This document shows positions 1 through 64,000 of a DNA stretch of 64,000 bases, piece after piece; position 1 is the first letter of the stretch, and every line of letters begins with the position of its first letter. This stretch comes from Struthio camelus. Its lineage: Eukaryota > Chordata > Aves > Struthioniformes > Struthionidae. Location: positions 37,526,911 to 37,590,910 of the forward strand of contig NC_090942.1 in the NCBI RefSeq assembly GCF_040807025.1. Reading direction: 5' to 3'. A program made the position numbers and the translations under genes. The notes under the pieces are model-generated. The model saw nothing but the letters and a program-made list of their open reading frames with translations, made no database searches and was not told where the DNA came from.

Positions 1-1904
1 ATTCTAATAGTTAAATAACGGCAAGGCTATGCAGTTGAAAACAGCATGAAAGGTCACCTTGACAATTCTCTGACTGGTGAAAAGTAGCTAAAGGCATCAC
101 AGCTCTTTATTGTGAAGGAGCTGACTGAGTTTATGACTATTAGAAATATTTTAATAATCTTCAAGTTTGACACAAAAGAAGGAAAGCCATTCTGGAATTG
201 CTGCAGGTGATCAAATATATCAAATGTAAAGACAGTGTTTACAAAGTATGCTTTTGACTATACTGAGCAACAACGTGCTGTAAGGAGCTTGAGCCAACAA
301 CAAAGTCTTGGGAACGGTTGGCACAGGTAGTAAGTATGAAATTTAAACCTGAGCAGAAGTCCCTAAGAAGCCTGAGTCATCAGTAAGGTTCTAAGAAGCA
401 CAGACATGGACTATACCCTTGCACTGGAGCCTTGCACAAGAAAAACTTTAATCCAAATGCCTTTCATAAATTGCCTTTGGTATGTGCTTTATGCTGGAAG
501 TAAGAGCAGGACTGGATTTCACACGTTGTTCTCTTGGCGATGGGGCCAAAGGCCATCTAATTCTCAATCTCAGCGCAGCAATACTGTATCTGGGGAAACG
601 GAAAAGAAGATTCAAAGTCTTTTGTCACCTGCATTTTGCTGTTATCTGACTTCATGCTATTTCATATGTCCTTTCGCCTAGGTGTTCAAATGAACTGCAG
701 CTTATTTTTCTGATTTATATAGCTAAAACACTTAAGAACAGATTCACCCAGACAATAAATTCACCAATGACAGTAGAGCTAACCCAAGCACAAATTGCCT
801 TTTATTTCCTTTTGTGTTTCCTTTCAAAATTGCTAAGTGCTTTTGATTAGCTTAATGTGCTTATGTTAGACGTTTTAACAAAATGTGAGGTAGGATCCAA
901 GCTATATGGACCTGGACAATAAACACTTCTAGCCATCACTAATTCAAGTCCAGTTAAATCATCTCTTTAGCTCCCAGTCTTCTAGGATACCTATATATCC
1001 TTCCAAAGACATAAAAATTGGGAAAATGACTGTACTTTCCTGACCAAATCAGCAGGAATATTAAGTAAAGTCCAGAATTTCAGAAATCATTGCATACATC
1101 AGTAGTTAAGGATCCACCTTTTAAGTAGCTATTAATCCTTGATATTAATATTACTAGTGCACAAATTTCCATATAATCAAATTTGAATCAAAGCACAATT
1201 ATGAATGAGGGAACACAGTCTAACACACATGAGCTGTACCTTCCTTCACTGAGCAAGGTTTAGCTGCTTGCCTGAGAGCAATTAAATCAGTACATCTTCA
1301 AGGCTATTTTACTACCTTATCATCTAGATTCTAACCCTGGTACTGATGGAATGGCAAAGCACAACAGGCTAATGAAAGGTTTACAACCCAAACAGCATTT
1401 TCCTGCAGTGACTAAAAAGTCACTAACTGATGACATGATTTTAATAGGTGCCACCAGCAGCTGAAAGGCTAATACATATGTAGCACAAACAAACAAAGTG
1501 TAATAGGATGAACAAATAAGCTGGAAAATGCATCTTTTAAGTGCCTTGTTGGTACTGGTGCAAAATAATAAATGCTAAATTTTCATCTAATAATAACTAT
1601 TTACCCTGCAACTGTCAGAAAAGCCTATAGAACAATCAAGCTTGACAGTATAAAATGAGAGCACGTACAGTAATTATTACTTCTTGATGAGACTTGTCGG
1701 AACAACTATTCTGCTTTGAAAGGTGCAGGGCAAATTGTGCTGCTTGCCAGCAGCGTGCAGTGCAATCCTAATTTAGGAGAAGAATAAGTATAGCAATATA
1801 GTCCAATTTTAACAGTAATGGGGAAGTATCAGATCTGAATTTTTTGGACCCTCCCTCTCAAGCCGTGCCACCAAATCTTGACTTTAGACAGGGATATTTG
1901 CCAG

Positions 1905-1953
1905 CACGTACACGCACGTGCACACACGCACATACACACAGGCGCGTGCGCAG

Positions 1954-1997
<44 letters not shown>
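1905..1997. repeat. (CA)n microsatellite with mixed CA/CG flank
   Basis: A pure (CA) run of about 18 units lies at 1961-1997. It is preceded by an imperfect stretch of ACGC, GTGC and CACA units from 1905 that contains several CpG steps (for example GGCGCGTGCGC). The overlapping open frames on both strands are artefacts of the repeat. Confidence 0.97.
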
Positions 1998-1998
<1 letters not shown>

Positions 1999-4900
1999 TC
2001 AGTCTACTGCAAATGCTACCTAAACAGCCATTCTGTTTCCTTTTGGAAAGGCAACGACCCTGTGGATCAAAGGCAACCATCCTGAAGAAGAATCTGACGT
2101 TTGTAAGGCCTGTAGAAACCCCATTGTGAGAGATCATATTTCACCAAGCGGAGGGGTAAAGTCATGGTGTTCCCGGGCATGAGTCTATCCGTCTCCCACC
2201 TGTCCACTTTTGCTTCTGCCAACTTTCACCTTTAGTACCTTTTCTAGTATCCCAGGTGCTGCCCCTGAAACCAGCGTTATGTTCAGTATTGAGCCAAGAA
2301 TAAGAAGAGAAAAAGTTTAACATAAAACAGGAAAGAGTCGTAAGTATAATTTAAAAAACATCAGAACCTACAGCATATAATATTTTGAATTCATGTCGGT
2401 TTAATCTTCTTTTTCTTATGGAGAACTACAAGAAAGGGTAAATAATTAATTATTAATGTTCTATAGTCACTGAAAAACAGAGAGTTGTGCACGGGATGTG
2501 GATCTCAATCCATCGCTTGGCTGAGCTGGCTGAAGGAAATTTTATAAGTTTTTGTGAAACAACAAACCATACGACAGTCCTAATAGTCATTGTTTTGACA
2601 TTGAATTTACAAACACATAGCCAAAGGCCTGATCCTGCCAAGAGATCTGCAGGGATGAAGCTTTGACTTCTGGTCATGCCTATTAGTGAAAAGAATATAC
2701 ACAGCTATGTTTAAACTAAATATTTGGATAAATAATGCAGCAAGGACAAGTTGCCCTCAAATTAGAAGCAAAATACCCACTAATATTCCTAAGACCAGGA
2801 TTTCACCCATCACCTTTAAGTATCTTTCCTCGTAGTGAGACCCCAACTCCATAAATGTTGATTTTCTTATGAAGTGGGATGAAAGAGTTTGAACTTTCCC
2901 CACCAAGTTTGCCTGTGTACAGAGGTCTTTTACTATATAAATTTAAATATACAATCTGTTTTACAACATTTTCCATCACCTCTCCTCTCCATATGTTCTC
3001 CCACTAGGAATCTAATGAGTTCTGTGTATGAGGGATGACAAGGGAATATGCCTGAGAAATAATTCGAGCAATTACGACATATGGAGGCATTGTTTTTGAG
3101 TCGCTTTTGCCATGAACATTAGGCAGAGCATCTGGGACCAAATTCTGTCTACCTGCCCATGGACATTAGCAAAATCACCATCTTCCATTTGTAAATTCTG
3201 CTGAGATAATCTGCCATACAGAGAGGACCATTACATCAGCTTTACGATCACAGAGCATATTGAAACACAGACCATTTATTGTTAGGAAAAAATGCTTCTA
3301 TTCAGATAGAATAGTGTGAGCTGGAAACGATTTTAAGAGCCAATGACTTCTCTCCAAGAAGTACTACAGAGAGTCTATGTTCAGTTATGGGCCACTATTT
3401 ACAAAAGAAACTTAACTTTTCTCATTACTGCTGAAGTTTGGTAAGAGCTGACTGGATCCCAACTCACAGGAAAAAATGACAAAAGAAAAATAAAAAGAAG
3501 AGAAAAGGTAAAGAGTTTGAAACTCTAAATCAGTAACATGAAGGGCTGGTTATATTCTCTACATCCAAACACTGGCCAGACATCCAGAATTAATCATAAA
3601 GAGGGGAACAGGGGGAAAAAATCCTTTATATGAAGAAATAATGACTAAAACAACTACCACACACTCTGGAAGTTCTGGTTATGAGATCTAAAGTAAGGAG
3701 AAAAAGTTCAAGAGATTCAGCTGGTACACTGATATTTGGGTAGAATGCAACTCCACCTACTCATAATACTCAGGAAAGAGGCTCAGTAAGGCAAGCAATG
3801 TTAGTATTTTTAAATCTGCTTTTCCCAGCTAACCTGCTTCTCAGTTGCAACAGCATAGGCAGAGCCATAAATCGCAGACTACAGACACTTTGGGGTACCT
3901 CAATGCTGTAGAGAAAAAAAGAATGGCACTGCTTGTGTATTGGGTTTAAATAGAATTTTATAGTTATGACTATAAACATAATTTACAGATCTAATATAGA
4001 ACTTTTATAGTTAGGGTTACATATGGGCAGTAATATTTCTGTTACACAAACTACTTCTTGAGGTCAGTTTGTTAGGTAATAAACTGGCTTGCAGCTATAT
4101 TCAAGTCCTTCAGTCATGGCTAATATTGATCTGATAGTGATATTTAATCAAGAAAATCTATGATCAAGGAAAACCTGGATTTCACTTCCCCCTCACTATT
4201 ACCACATAGCATTGCCTGTACAGTAGCAAGGAGAAACTGGAAACAAAAGGAAGGTTCTTTTAACCATTCACCCGAATAGTGACAGGAACGTAAACTTTAA
4301 TGATCTTGCTCCTTCAAGATTTTCCTTGCAAAATCACCAAGGCACCTTGCCATTTCTTCCATCTGGCTTTGGAGGAAATCTCAGAGACACATGAGACAGA
4401 CCTTTCCACCACTGTTCCTAGAGAGTAAGTCCTAGGACCTGCTGATATCACCACATGGAGCCCAGTCCTGGATTTCTGCGGGGTGTTAATTGTATCCCAG
4501 CAGTTCCACGCAGCTGCTGTGTTCCCAAAACCTGCATCTCTGGGGAAGACACCATACTACACCCCCAGATCAGCTCCAGCTTGTGCAAGCCTGGCACCCC
4601 ATTAACAGCACTTGGAGAGAAAAGAATAGAGTTGTTCCATAGTCCAATAGTTTCCAGTTTTCACCAGAAATGGCTCTTGCTAGGCAGTCTTAAGTTTGGT
4701 TTGCATTTGGAGATGTTGGCAACGCTTGGTATCAAAACAATGTTGTGGGAAATTCAGCAATATACCACCTTCTACCATAACCACATAAACAGCTCAGCTA
4801 AATACAGAAGATGCGTAACACACAGCCAGGGAGGATTGATTTGCTAGAATATTTGGAATGATAAAGCAGTAGCAGAAAGTTTTGTGACATCTTATACAAA

Positions 4901-5879
4901 TAATATCAAGGATGCAATTTGGGAATGTTTTCTAAGGATACAAAAGAATGAACAGAAAAGTTCTTATCCCAGGATACGAACTGCCTTGTAAAGACTAATA
5001 GAGTGATTAGGTAATGCTCATTACACCATTTAATACCCCTGAAATAACGATAAACCATTTAATGCCATCAGATTGTGCAGTTGTGACATGTTTGATACAG
5101 AGCTATTTATTTTTTGGCAAGAAGAAACTAGAGATTAAGGCAATGCTTCTATTACAAATCAAAACTGGGCTCCTTTCGTTTGCCAGCATCCTGGTTAACA
5201 ACAGATGTGTCAAAATTCCAGGCATGAAGGAAGCGGCAGTAAATTAAGAGAAAAGGATGCCAATCACATATTTCCATTTTGTTGTTAGAGATAACTGTAT
5301 GTTGCCTGGATAGCTATAAATGCCAGGAGTACAATCATAACCAAGAAAAAAAAATCCTACATATTTTTTATGAATTCTAACAAAATGACAACTTCATAGC
5401 AGATCTTTAGTTTTAAAATAAACTTATCTGATGCATTCTGTCTCCAGTTTTAAAGCATATAGATGCTATATGGAACAGAGCTGCATTTGCTTGTGTGAAG
5501 TATTGACACGCTACAACAGCAACACTCTCAAGCAGAGATTTAAAAGTTGTAACAATGGTATCCGCAGGAGCACTGTTTCAGAGGTTAGCTCTTACCTATC
5601 GTGACCAATAAGCCAGATAGAAAACAACCTGGGCCGTTAGGCCCGAAAGATTTTTAAGCTCTCTTTTGTATTTATTAGAACCGGTTAGGAAATTTCTTTC
5701 ATTAAACTCACATTGGACTTCCTTCTTGTTTCATTGAACTGATTCAATACACCTCATTTTGGAGAATTTGAACAAAAAAAGTGAGTTTTCTTTCCCTATC
5801 GATGCACTGTCAAACAGAACTGCAGACTAGGACCCTGCTTTCTCCTGTGATTCAGCGTTCTTGAAGATTAGTGCATTCA

Positions 5880-5931
5880 AAAGGTAATATGATTTCCCTC
5901 TGATCAAAGGTAATATGATTTCCCTCTGATC
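5880..5931. repeat. Perfect 26-base tandem duplication
   Basis: Two identical 26-base copies, 5880-5905 and 5906-5931, each start AAAGGTAATATG and end CTCTGATC. The lack of any mismatch suggests a recent slippage event. Confidence 0.97.
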
Positions 5932-7678
5932 ATAATGCCTGATCATCTTTGTAATCAGATGAAGCTGGGTATATCAAAAAACCTGGGAACGAGCATATAC
6001 GGAATAGAGAAGCAACAGAAGCAGGATTCATCTCTGCTTGCCTACAACATGAATGTCTGTACCTGATCTAGTCACCTGTACTCCATTTTCAAGGACAGCA
6101 ATAAAAGGGACACTATGGATAGCTGAACTGTGGTTCCCAGCTTGCTCCCAGATAGAAATACACCAAATTAAACTGAAATGTTACCATTTCAGGAATGTCT
6201 ACAATGTTCTGTTGCCAGTGAAAAGACCTAAATCCGTTTTTTTCAGGATTTGAATTCTGTGAGGAAAAGCAACATTTTTATTCAGTCTTGTCTGAAAACA
6301 GTAGAATTTCCCAAGACAACGCTATGACAGTTGTACTAAACTTCATTTTCTCTTTTTTGGAAAAGAATCTCTCAAAATGGTCAAAGATATTCCCCATTCT
6401 ACTGAAGAAACACAAAATTATCATAACCCTTGTGATTCTTGGTCATTGAAGAAAAATCCTTTGTTCCACAAGTAAATAGAATATAAATCTTCAAAACACA
6501 CATCCATACAGGGGACTCCATTTTATATCACAATTTTATTCACTTATTATGAATATTCACAACATTAATCTACTGCAGATAATCTATTTAGTGTATTTGA
6601 AAATCCATTTATTTTCACTTATTGATATGCATGTGTTACACTTGTATATAATACAGTTTTTTCAGTGTTGGCTTAAGAACAAAGAAACAAAAAAACAAAT
6701 ATTGAGAAGCATGATGCAGATTTTTGACCAAAGAGAGGCCATATTCAGATTTTACAAAACAGCACATTAATACTTTGCACTGTCCCAAAAAAAGAATCTC
6801 TTTAAGATGCTACCTTCTCTCCCACCTGTTAGCACAAATCCATACAATATTATTCCACCCTAAAATACTGAGACACCTAGTTCTGCTACAAACAGTTTAT
6901 CCTAATTAAATTTTAACCAGAAAAGAATATCTTTCTCTGCCAACATCTTTGATTATTCCTCAGCAGAATGATAAAATACATATCTCAATTTTATTTCCAA
7001 CAATCATTTATTTTAAGCTCTCCTGTGCAATAATACAGCAGAGGTAATGAAATGGTTTTGGAACAGCAGGGGATACTGCAAAAGACAGAGCACTCCAGGG
7101 TGTTCATCCATCATGGAACTTAATTTATAACTACCTAGCCATGTCAATGGCTGGTAATGATAAAAGGGTTTCCCTCTTTCCGTGAGAGTCTGGTAACCAC
7201 CTAGGACATTTAAATAAGTTTGCCCCTATATACTTTTGACAACTATCAAGTGTTTGTGGTTTTAATTTCAGTGCACCAAAGCAAACAAATCAGAACTATC
7301 TCACCCTCTCCATTCAGCATGCTTATGCAGCGTCACTAAAAGGAATTGCCAGCTCTCTGTTATATCAGTATTACAGATGGTACAATATACATTAAATGGA
7401 TTATAAAATTATACATTCTATAGTAACTTAGAAAAAAGCTCAAAGATGCTTAAGGCCTTTAGATATTGAGGATTTTTTTTATGGAACAACACATCGCAAA
7501 GTTCAAAAAATTGCTGCTGAAATAGAAAATAAAAAGTAAATGTTGTCATGAGATAATGATTTTGGCAAGGATCAGAAGATCTGAATTGGATGACTGTAAG
7601 CGCTTTTTCCTTTATAGCAAACAGAGTGAGCAGACATCTACATAAGCATCCAACAGTACTTGGATTCAAGCAATAGAT

Positions 7679-7684
7679 TTTATT
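7679..7684 (-). promoter_or_regulatory. Candidate TAFA2 polyadenylation signal AATAAA
   Basis: On the minus strand this is the first canonical AATAAA I find downstream of the TAFA2 stop codon, about 975 bases after it. An ATTAAA variant lies closer, at 8203-8208. More AATAAA motifs follow further downstream, for example near 6986-6991, 7008-7013 and 6533-6538, so the 3' UTR could be longer. In AT-rich DNA this hexamer is common, so the assignment is only positional. Confidence 0.3.
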
Positions 7685-8658
7685 TTTTAATTAAAAAAAA
7701 AGATCTGAATAAGTACCATCCAATTTCAGAATTGCAAAACTCATACACATCCCTGCCTACCTTTATAAAAAGGGATAAAACAGTGTCATTGACTGCCTAC
7801 CATGAATTTCAAAGAATTAAAGGTTAGGAGAGTAAAGTACATAACAGGAACACCCATCTCCTGCAAACTAAATGGAAATGTATATTTTAAAGGTATAAAA
7901 TGCCTTATAATGGAAGTGGTAATTGAGTTTTGACCACTGCTTGTTTAACTGCCAAAGAGCTGCAGTAGTTGGTTAGCCTTAGGGAAACATGTCAACCTGA
8001 CTATACATTCTAATATGACTGATGTATTCAGATAACTATTACTTGTCAACAATAATTATTAACAATGGATATATATTTCCATTCCTATAACAAAAGCAAC
8101 TTCAAGATGTTGAAATATGTACCTTTCAGAGCTGCAAGATTAGAATTCAAATAAAAATGTCTAAAGCTGTGCCATGCCAGAGGACAATTTCTGCAACAGA
8201 AATTTAATTAAAGCAGTGTGCAGTCCACCAGCAATCTGAATGCTCGACCAGGGTTCAGTTTAGAGAGACAGAACCAGTACATTTTGGAGGCTGACTTCAT
8301 CAAGATGAAAAGCCACCAGTCTGGAACGGAGAATCTGAGAGACTGCTGCCTTTCTGCACCTTTTGAATATCACCTCTTGCGATTACAGCTGCAAATTCCT
8401 CCACAAGTGCAATTTTACAAGTGTACACAGTTCAATTAGTCAAAAATCTTTTTGACATAGAAGTTCAAAATAACTTTCCAGTATTTTTGATCTCAAGGCT
8501 GCTGCTCATTACAAGCCAGATTCTCACTCAAACAATTGATTCTGAAGGATACAACCCAGTAGTATAAAATTTCACTTCAAGGATTGCCTGGAGGAATGAA
8601 ATTCCTGCGTGATGTGTTTAACGTTACCAGCCTCGAGGTTGACTTGATTTGTCTTTAG

Positions 8659-62055
<53,397 letters not shown>

Positions 62056-62170
62056 TTAAAGAAACTATTTTTCTCTTAATTTAAAGGGAATTCAGTGCTT
62101 TTGAAAAGTAGCTGGTTGACAACCCCTAAACCTTGATTTCTGCTTCGTTCTAAGTGAGGTATGTCACATA

Positions 62171-62214
62171 CAGCATCAGTGTAACCTCTTTCCAGCATCA
62201 GTGTAACCTCTTTC
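62171..62214. repeat. Perfect 22-base tandem duplication
   Basis: Two identical 22-base copies, 62171-62192 and 62193-62214, each start CAGCATCAGTG and end CCTCTTTC. They lie about 155 bases upstream of the TAFA2 start-codon exon acceptor. Confidence 0.97.
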
Positions 62215-63406
62215 CGTGATCTGTCAGGATTGTACTACACTGGTCAGACCTTCAGTATTTAATACTGAACCTCCATGTTTCAGGTTTCTACCAAGGTGCA
62301 AGCAGTGTTCGTAACAGCAGCAGCCTCCACAGAAATGCAGCAATAGAAAAGCTGTTAAGGAGGAAGAATCCATGCAGGCATGCAGTAGGGTTTGATGGGC
62401 AGTGAAGCTCCACTAGTACATCTGGGACCAGCCATGGTCAACATGGTCCTCCCCAGCTCCATGCAGGGAAATTTTTAGCTTTTGGGGACTGCACCTCTTT
62501 TTAGATTCTACTCACAAGTCATAAGGACATGACGTATTTGAATAGACCTCCAACACATATACCAACCCATCCACAAGCGAAATCCTGCTAGGGAGATATG
62601 AATGGTGTGGAAACATGGCCTCAAACAGGGCAGATTCACCCTGTTCACTCCCTCTCCTGCCTATCCAAAGGGTGGAAGAAAATATTTGATTTACTGCACC
62701 AAGGGAAATTGCACACAGCTACTCTCATCTTGCTCAATGATGTTTTCACTATGTCACCAAACCACCATGAAGGCAACACATGGATTATTTCTCAGCAGCC
62801 GCCTTCAAAGACAAAATGCCTCTCCACCTGCCAAAAAGACAAGTTCAGGAACACACGCTCCAGTGCTTAAGGTTTACAGTGTTGCAGACAGTGGCAAGAG
62901 GGATAATAATGAAACCTGCTCTCACTTCTCATTCTCTACAGAAGAGCCCTAGGGAGCTGGCTAAGAAAAAGTTCTGCAGGATGGTCACGTTTCTGCTGAT
63001 AGGTCAATAGGATGGTGATGCCTATTCCACATCACTTACACTAAAAAAGCTGCAAACTTGGTCTCCTGAACAAAATTATTGCTATTTTACAATGCCTGAA
63101 GCTAGGCTGCCTTCTCCTTCTGAGTAGAAAAAAACTGCATTGCTTCGCTAAAGTTGCACATTTCTCTCTTACTATATCCATAGGAAGCTAGAAAGAATTA
63201 AGAAGAGTATCTCTTTTTCTCTTTTCCTCTGCTCATGTACAACCCTAACTTGGGCAACCACAAACTCTGTGAAAGGCAGACTGTGCCATAACGCAGAATT
63301 AACCAGTAGTGTGTTCAAAGTCCCAAATCTCTTCATTCCTTCAGAGCAATTCCTTTCCTCTGAGCAAAATTCCTTCTAAGAGGACACACTGGTGAGGCAG
63401 CGTCCT

Positions 63407-63415
63407 CCCCCCCCC
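63407..63415. repeat. C9 run
   Basis: Nine C residues (CCTCCCCCCCCCGCTC context), on the upstream side of the TAFA2 start-codon exon. Confidence 0.9.
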
Positions 63416-64000
63416 GCTCAGGTTTCCAGACTCATAACCAGACCACCTCCCCCAAAACTGTCAATCCCACTTCTCAGGAGATAGCTACGATCTTGTTAAA
63501 CACTGGTAAGATTCCACAGCGAACTGGCTGTAACTAAACACTATGACTCAAATTAACAACCTGCTGAGGAGTGTACCAAACTCCTTAACATCTGACTTCA
63601 GAGCAAACAGTATCCAGTATACTCTGACAGGAGTGTTTCCTGGAGGTTCATATATCACAGCTATCAGGCAAAAATAGAGAGCAGTAAGCAAGTGTTATAT
63701 GTGGGATCGCGGATATGTCCCTGAAAGTCTGACTGATTAATAATCAGCGCAGAGGTCACAGCGCTCTGTGAACCGTATCAAGTCATGCCTTCTTGCACTA
63801 TGATTCCAGTTCCTTTAGTGGAAACTGCATATTCATCAACTCCAAGGTTATGAAGTACTCAAAGCTAAGAGGAAATACGTTATTTGTCACTGCAAATAAG
63901 AACAAAAAAATTAAATTGAAATGCACGTTCAGCACATGTTGTTTCACAGCCGTCTCTGTGAACAGGAGACGAATTAACTCTTTCACTCCCTGTTTCTTTT

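Larger units (their letters stand above)
1..8658 (-). other. TAFA2 3' UTR and downstream flank, no other gene seen
   Basis: This stretch starts at the TAFA2 stop and runs to the left edge of the window. The part nearest 8658 is 3' UTR. The end of the transcript is uncertain. Open frames here are at most 130 codons (4455-4847, plus strand) and none resembles a known protein. It holds a long (CA)n tract near 1.9 kb, a perfect 26-base tandem duplication near 5.9 kb, and faint old-repeat phrases near 2625 (GCCTGATCCTGCC) and 3130 (CCAAATTCTGTC). No RNA gene was recognised. Confidence 0.7.

Noticed and set aside
53..60. Alternative last TAFA2 exon at AG|GTGACC on the minus strand
   Set aside because: The frame continues V-T-F-H without a prompt stop, and the 131-residue length would be lost. 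Other GTNAC-type acceptors near 610 and 6066 also fail to stop after three residues.
1829..2137. Open frames on both strands over the (CA)n tract
   Set aside because: They translate a dinucleotide repeat, with no domain and no coding signature.
4455..4847. 130-codon plus-strand frame downstream of TAFA2
   Set aside because: No domain, unremarkable composition, no splice or promoter evidence.

Overview
The window is vertebrate nuclear DNA. It is AT-rich, with no operons, no long open frames, many microsatellites and very old amniote-type repeat relics. Its only gene I can support is TAFA2 (FAM19A2), on the minus strand. TAFA2 is a small secreted neuronal cytokine-like protein. Four coding exons carrying canonical splice sites with matching phases join into a complete 131-residue protein: first coding exon 61911-62017, second 32610-32762, third 31446-31570, and a last exon whose coding part is only 12 bases (8659-8670). 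Coding sequence is therefore 396 of 64000 bases. The rest is intron, 3' UTR and 3' flank. The 5' non-coding exon(s) and promoter must lie beyond 64000.

Layout from left to right: 1-8658 is the TAFA2 3' UTR plus downstream flank; 8671-31445 is the last intron (22.8 kb); 31571-32609 is a short intron (1.0 kb); 32763-61910 is a 29.1 kb intron; 62018-64000 is the 3' end of the intron before the start-codon exon. Two LTR-like blocks from old endogenous retroviruses lie in the large introns (about 15.4-15.8 kb and 38.7-39.9 kb). Both read on the plus strand, antisense to TAFA2. Other contents are (CA)n, (TA)n, (AAAC)n and similar microsatellites, three tandem duplications, one previously unlabelled dispersed repeat pair (48.5 and 51.7 kb), several decayed CR1/L3- or MIR-like fragments, and a few homeodomain-site-rich stretches that could be conserved enhancers.

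Organism: a sauropsid, most likely a bird, is my best reading. The TAFA2 protein is close to, but not the same as, the mammalian one as I remember it. The LTR-like blocks look avian, there are no Alu, B1 or L1 sequences, and interspersed repeat density is low. A crocodilian or turtle cannot be excluded by eye. I found no evidence of a novel multi-gene system. The main content is the exact exon structure of TAFA2, its tiny last exon, and intronic repeat and regulatory candidates.
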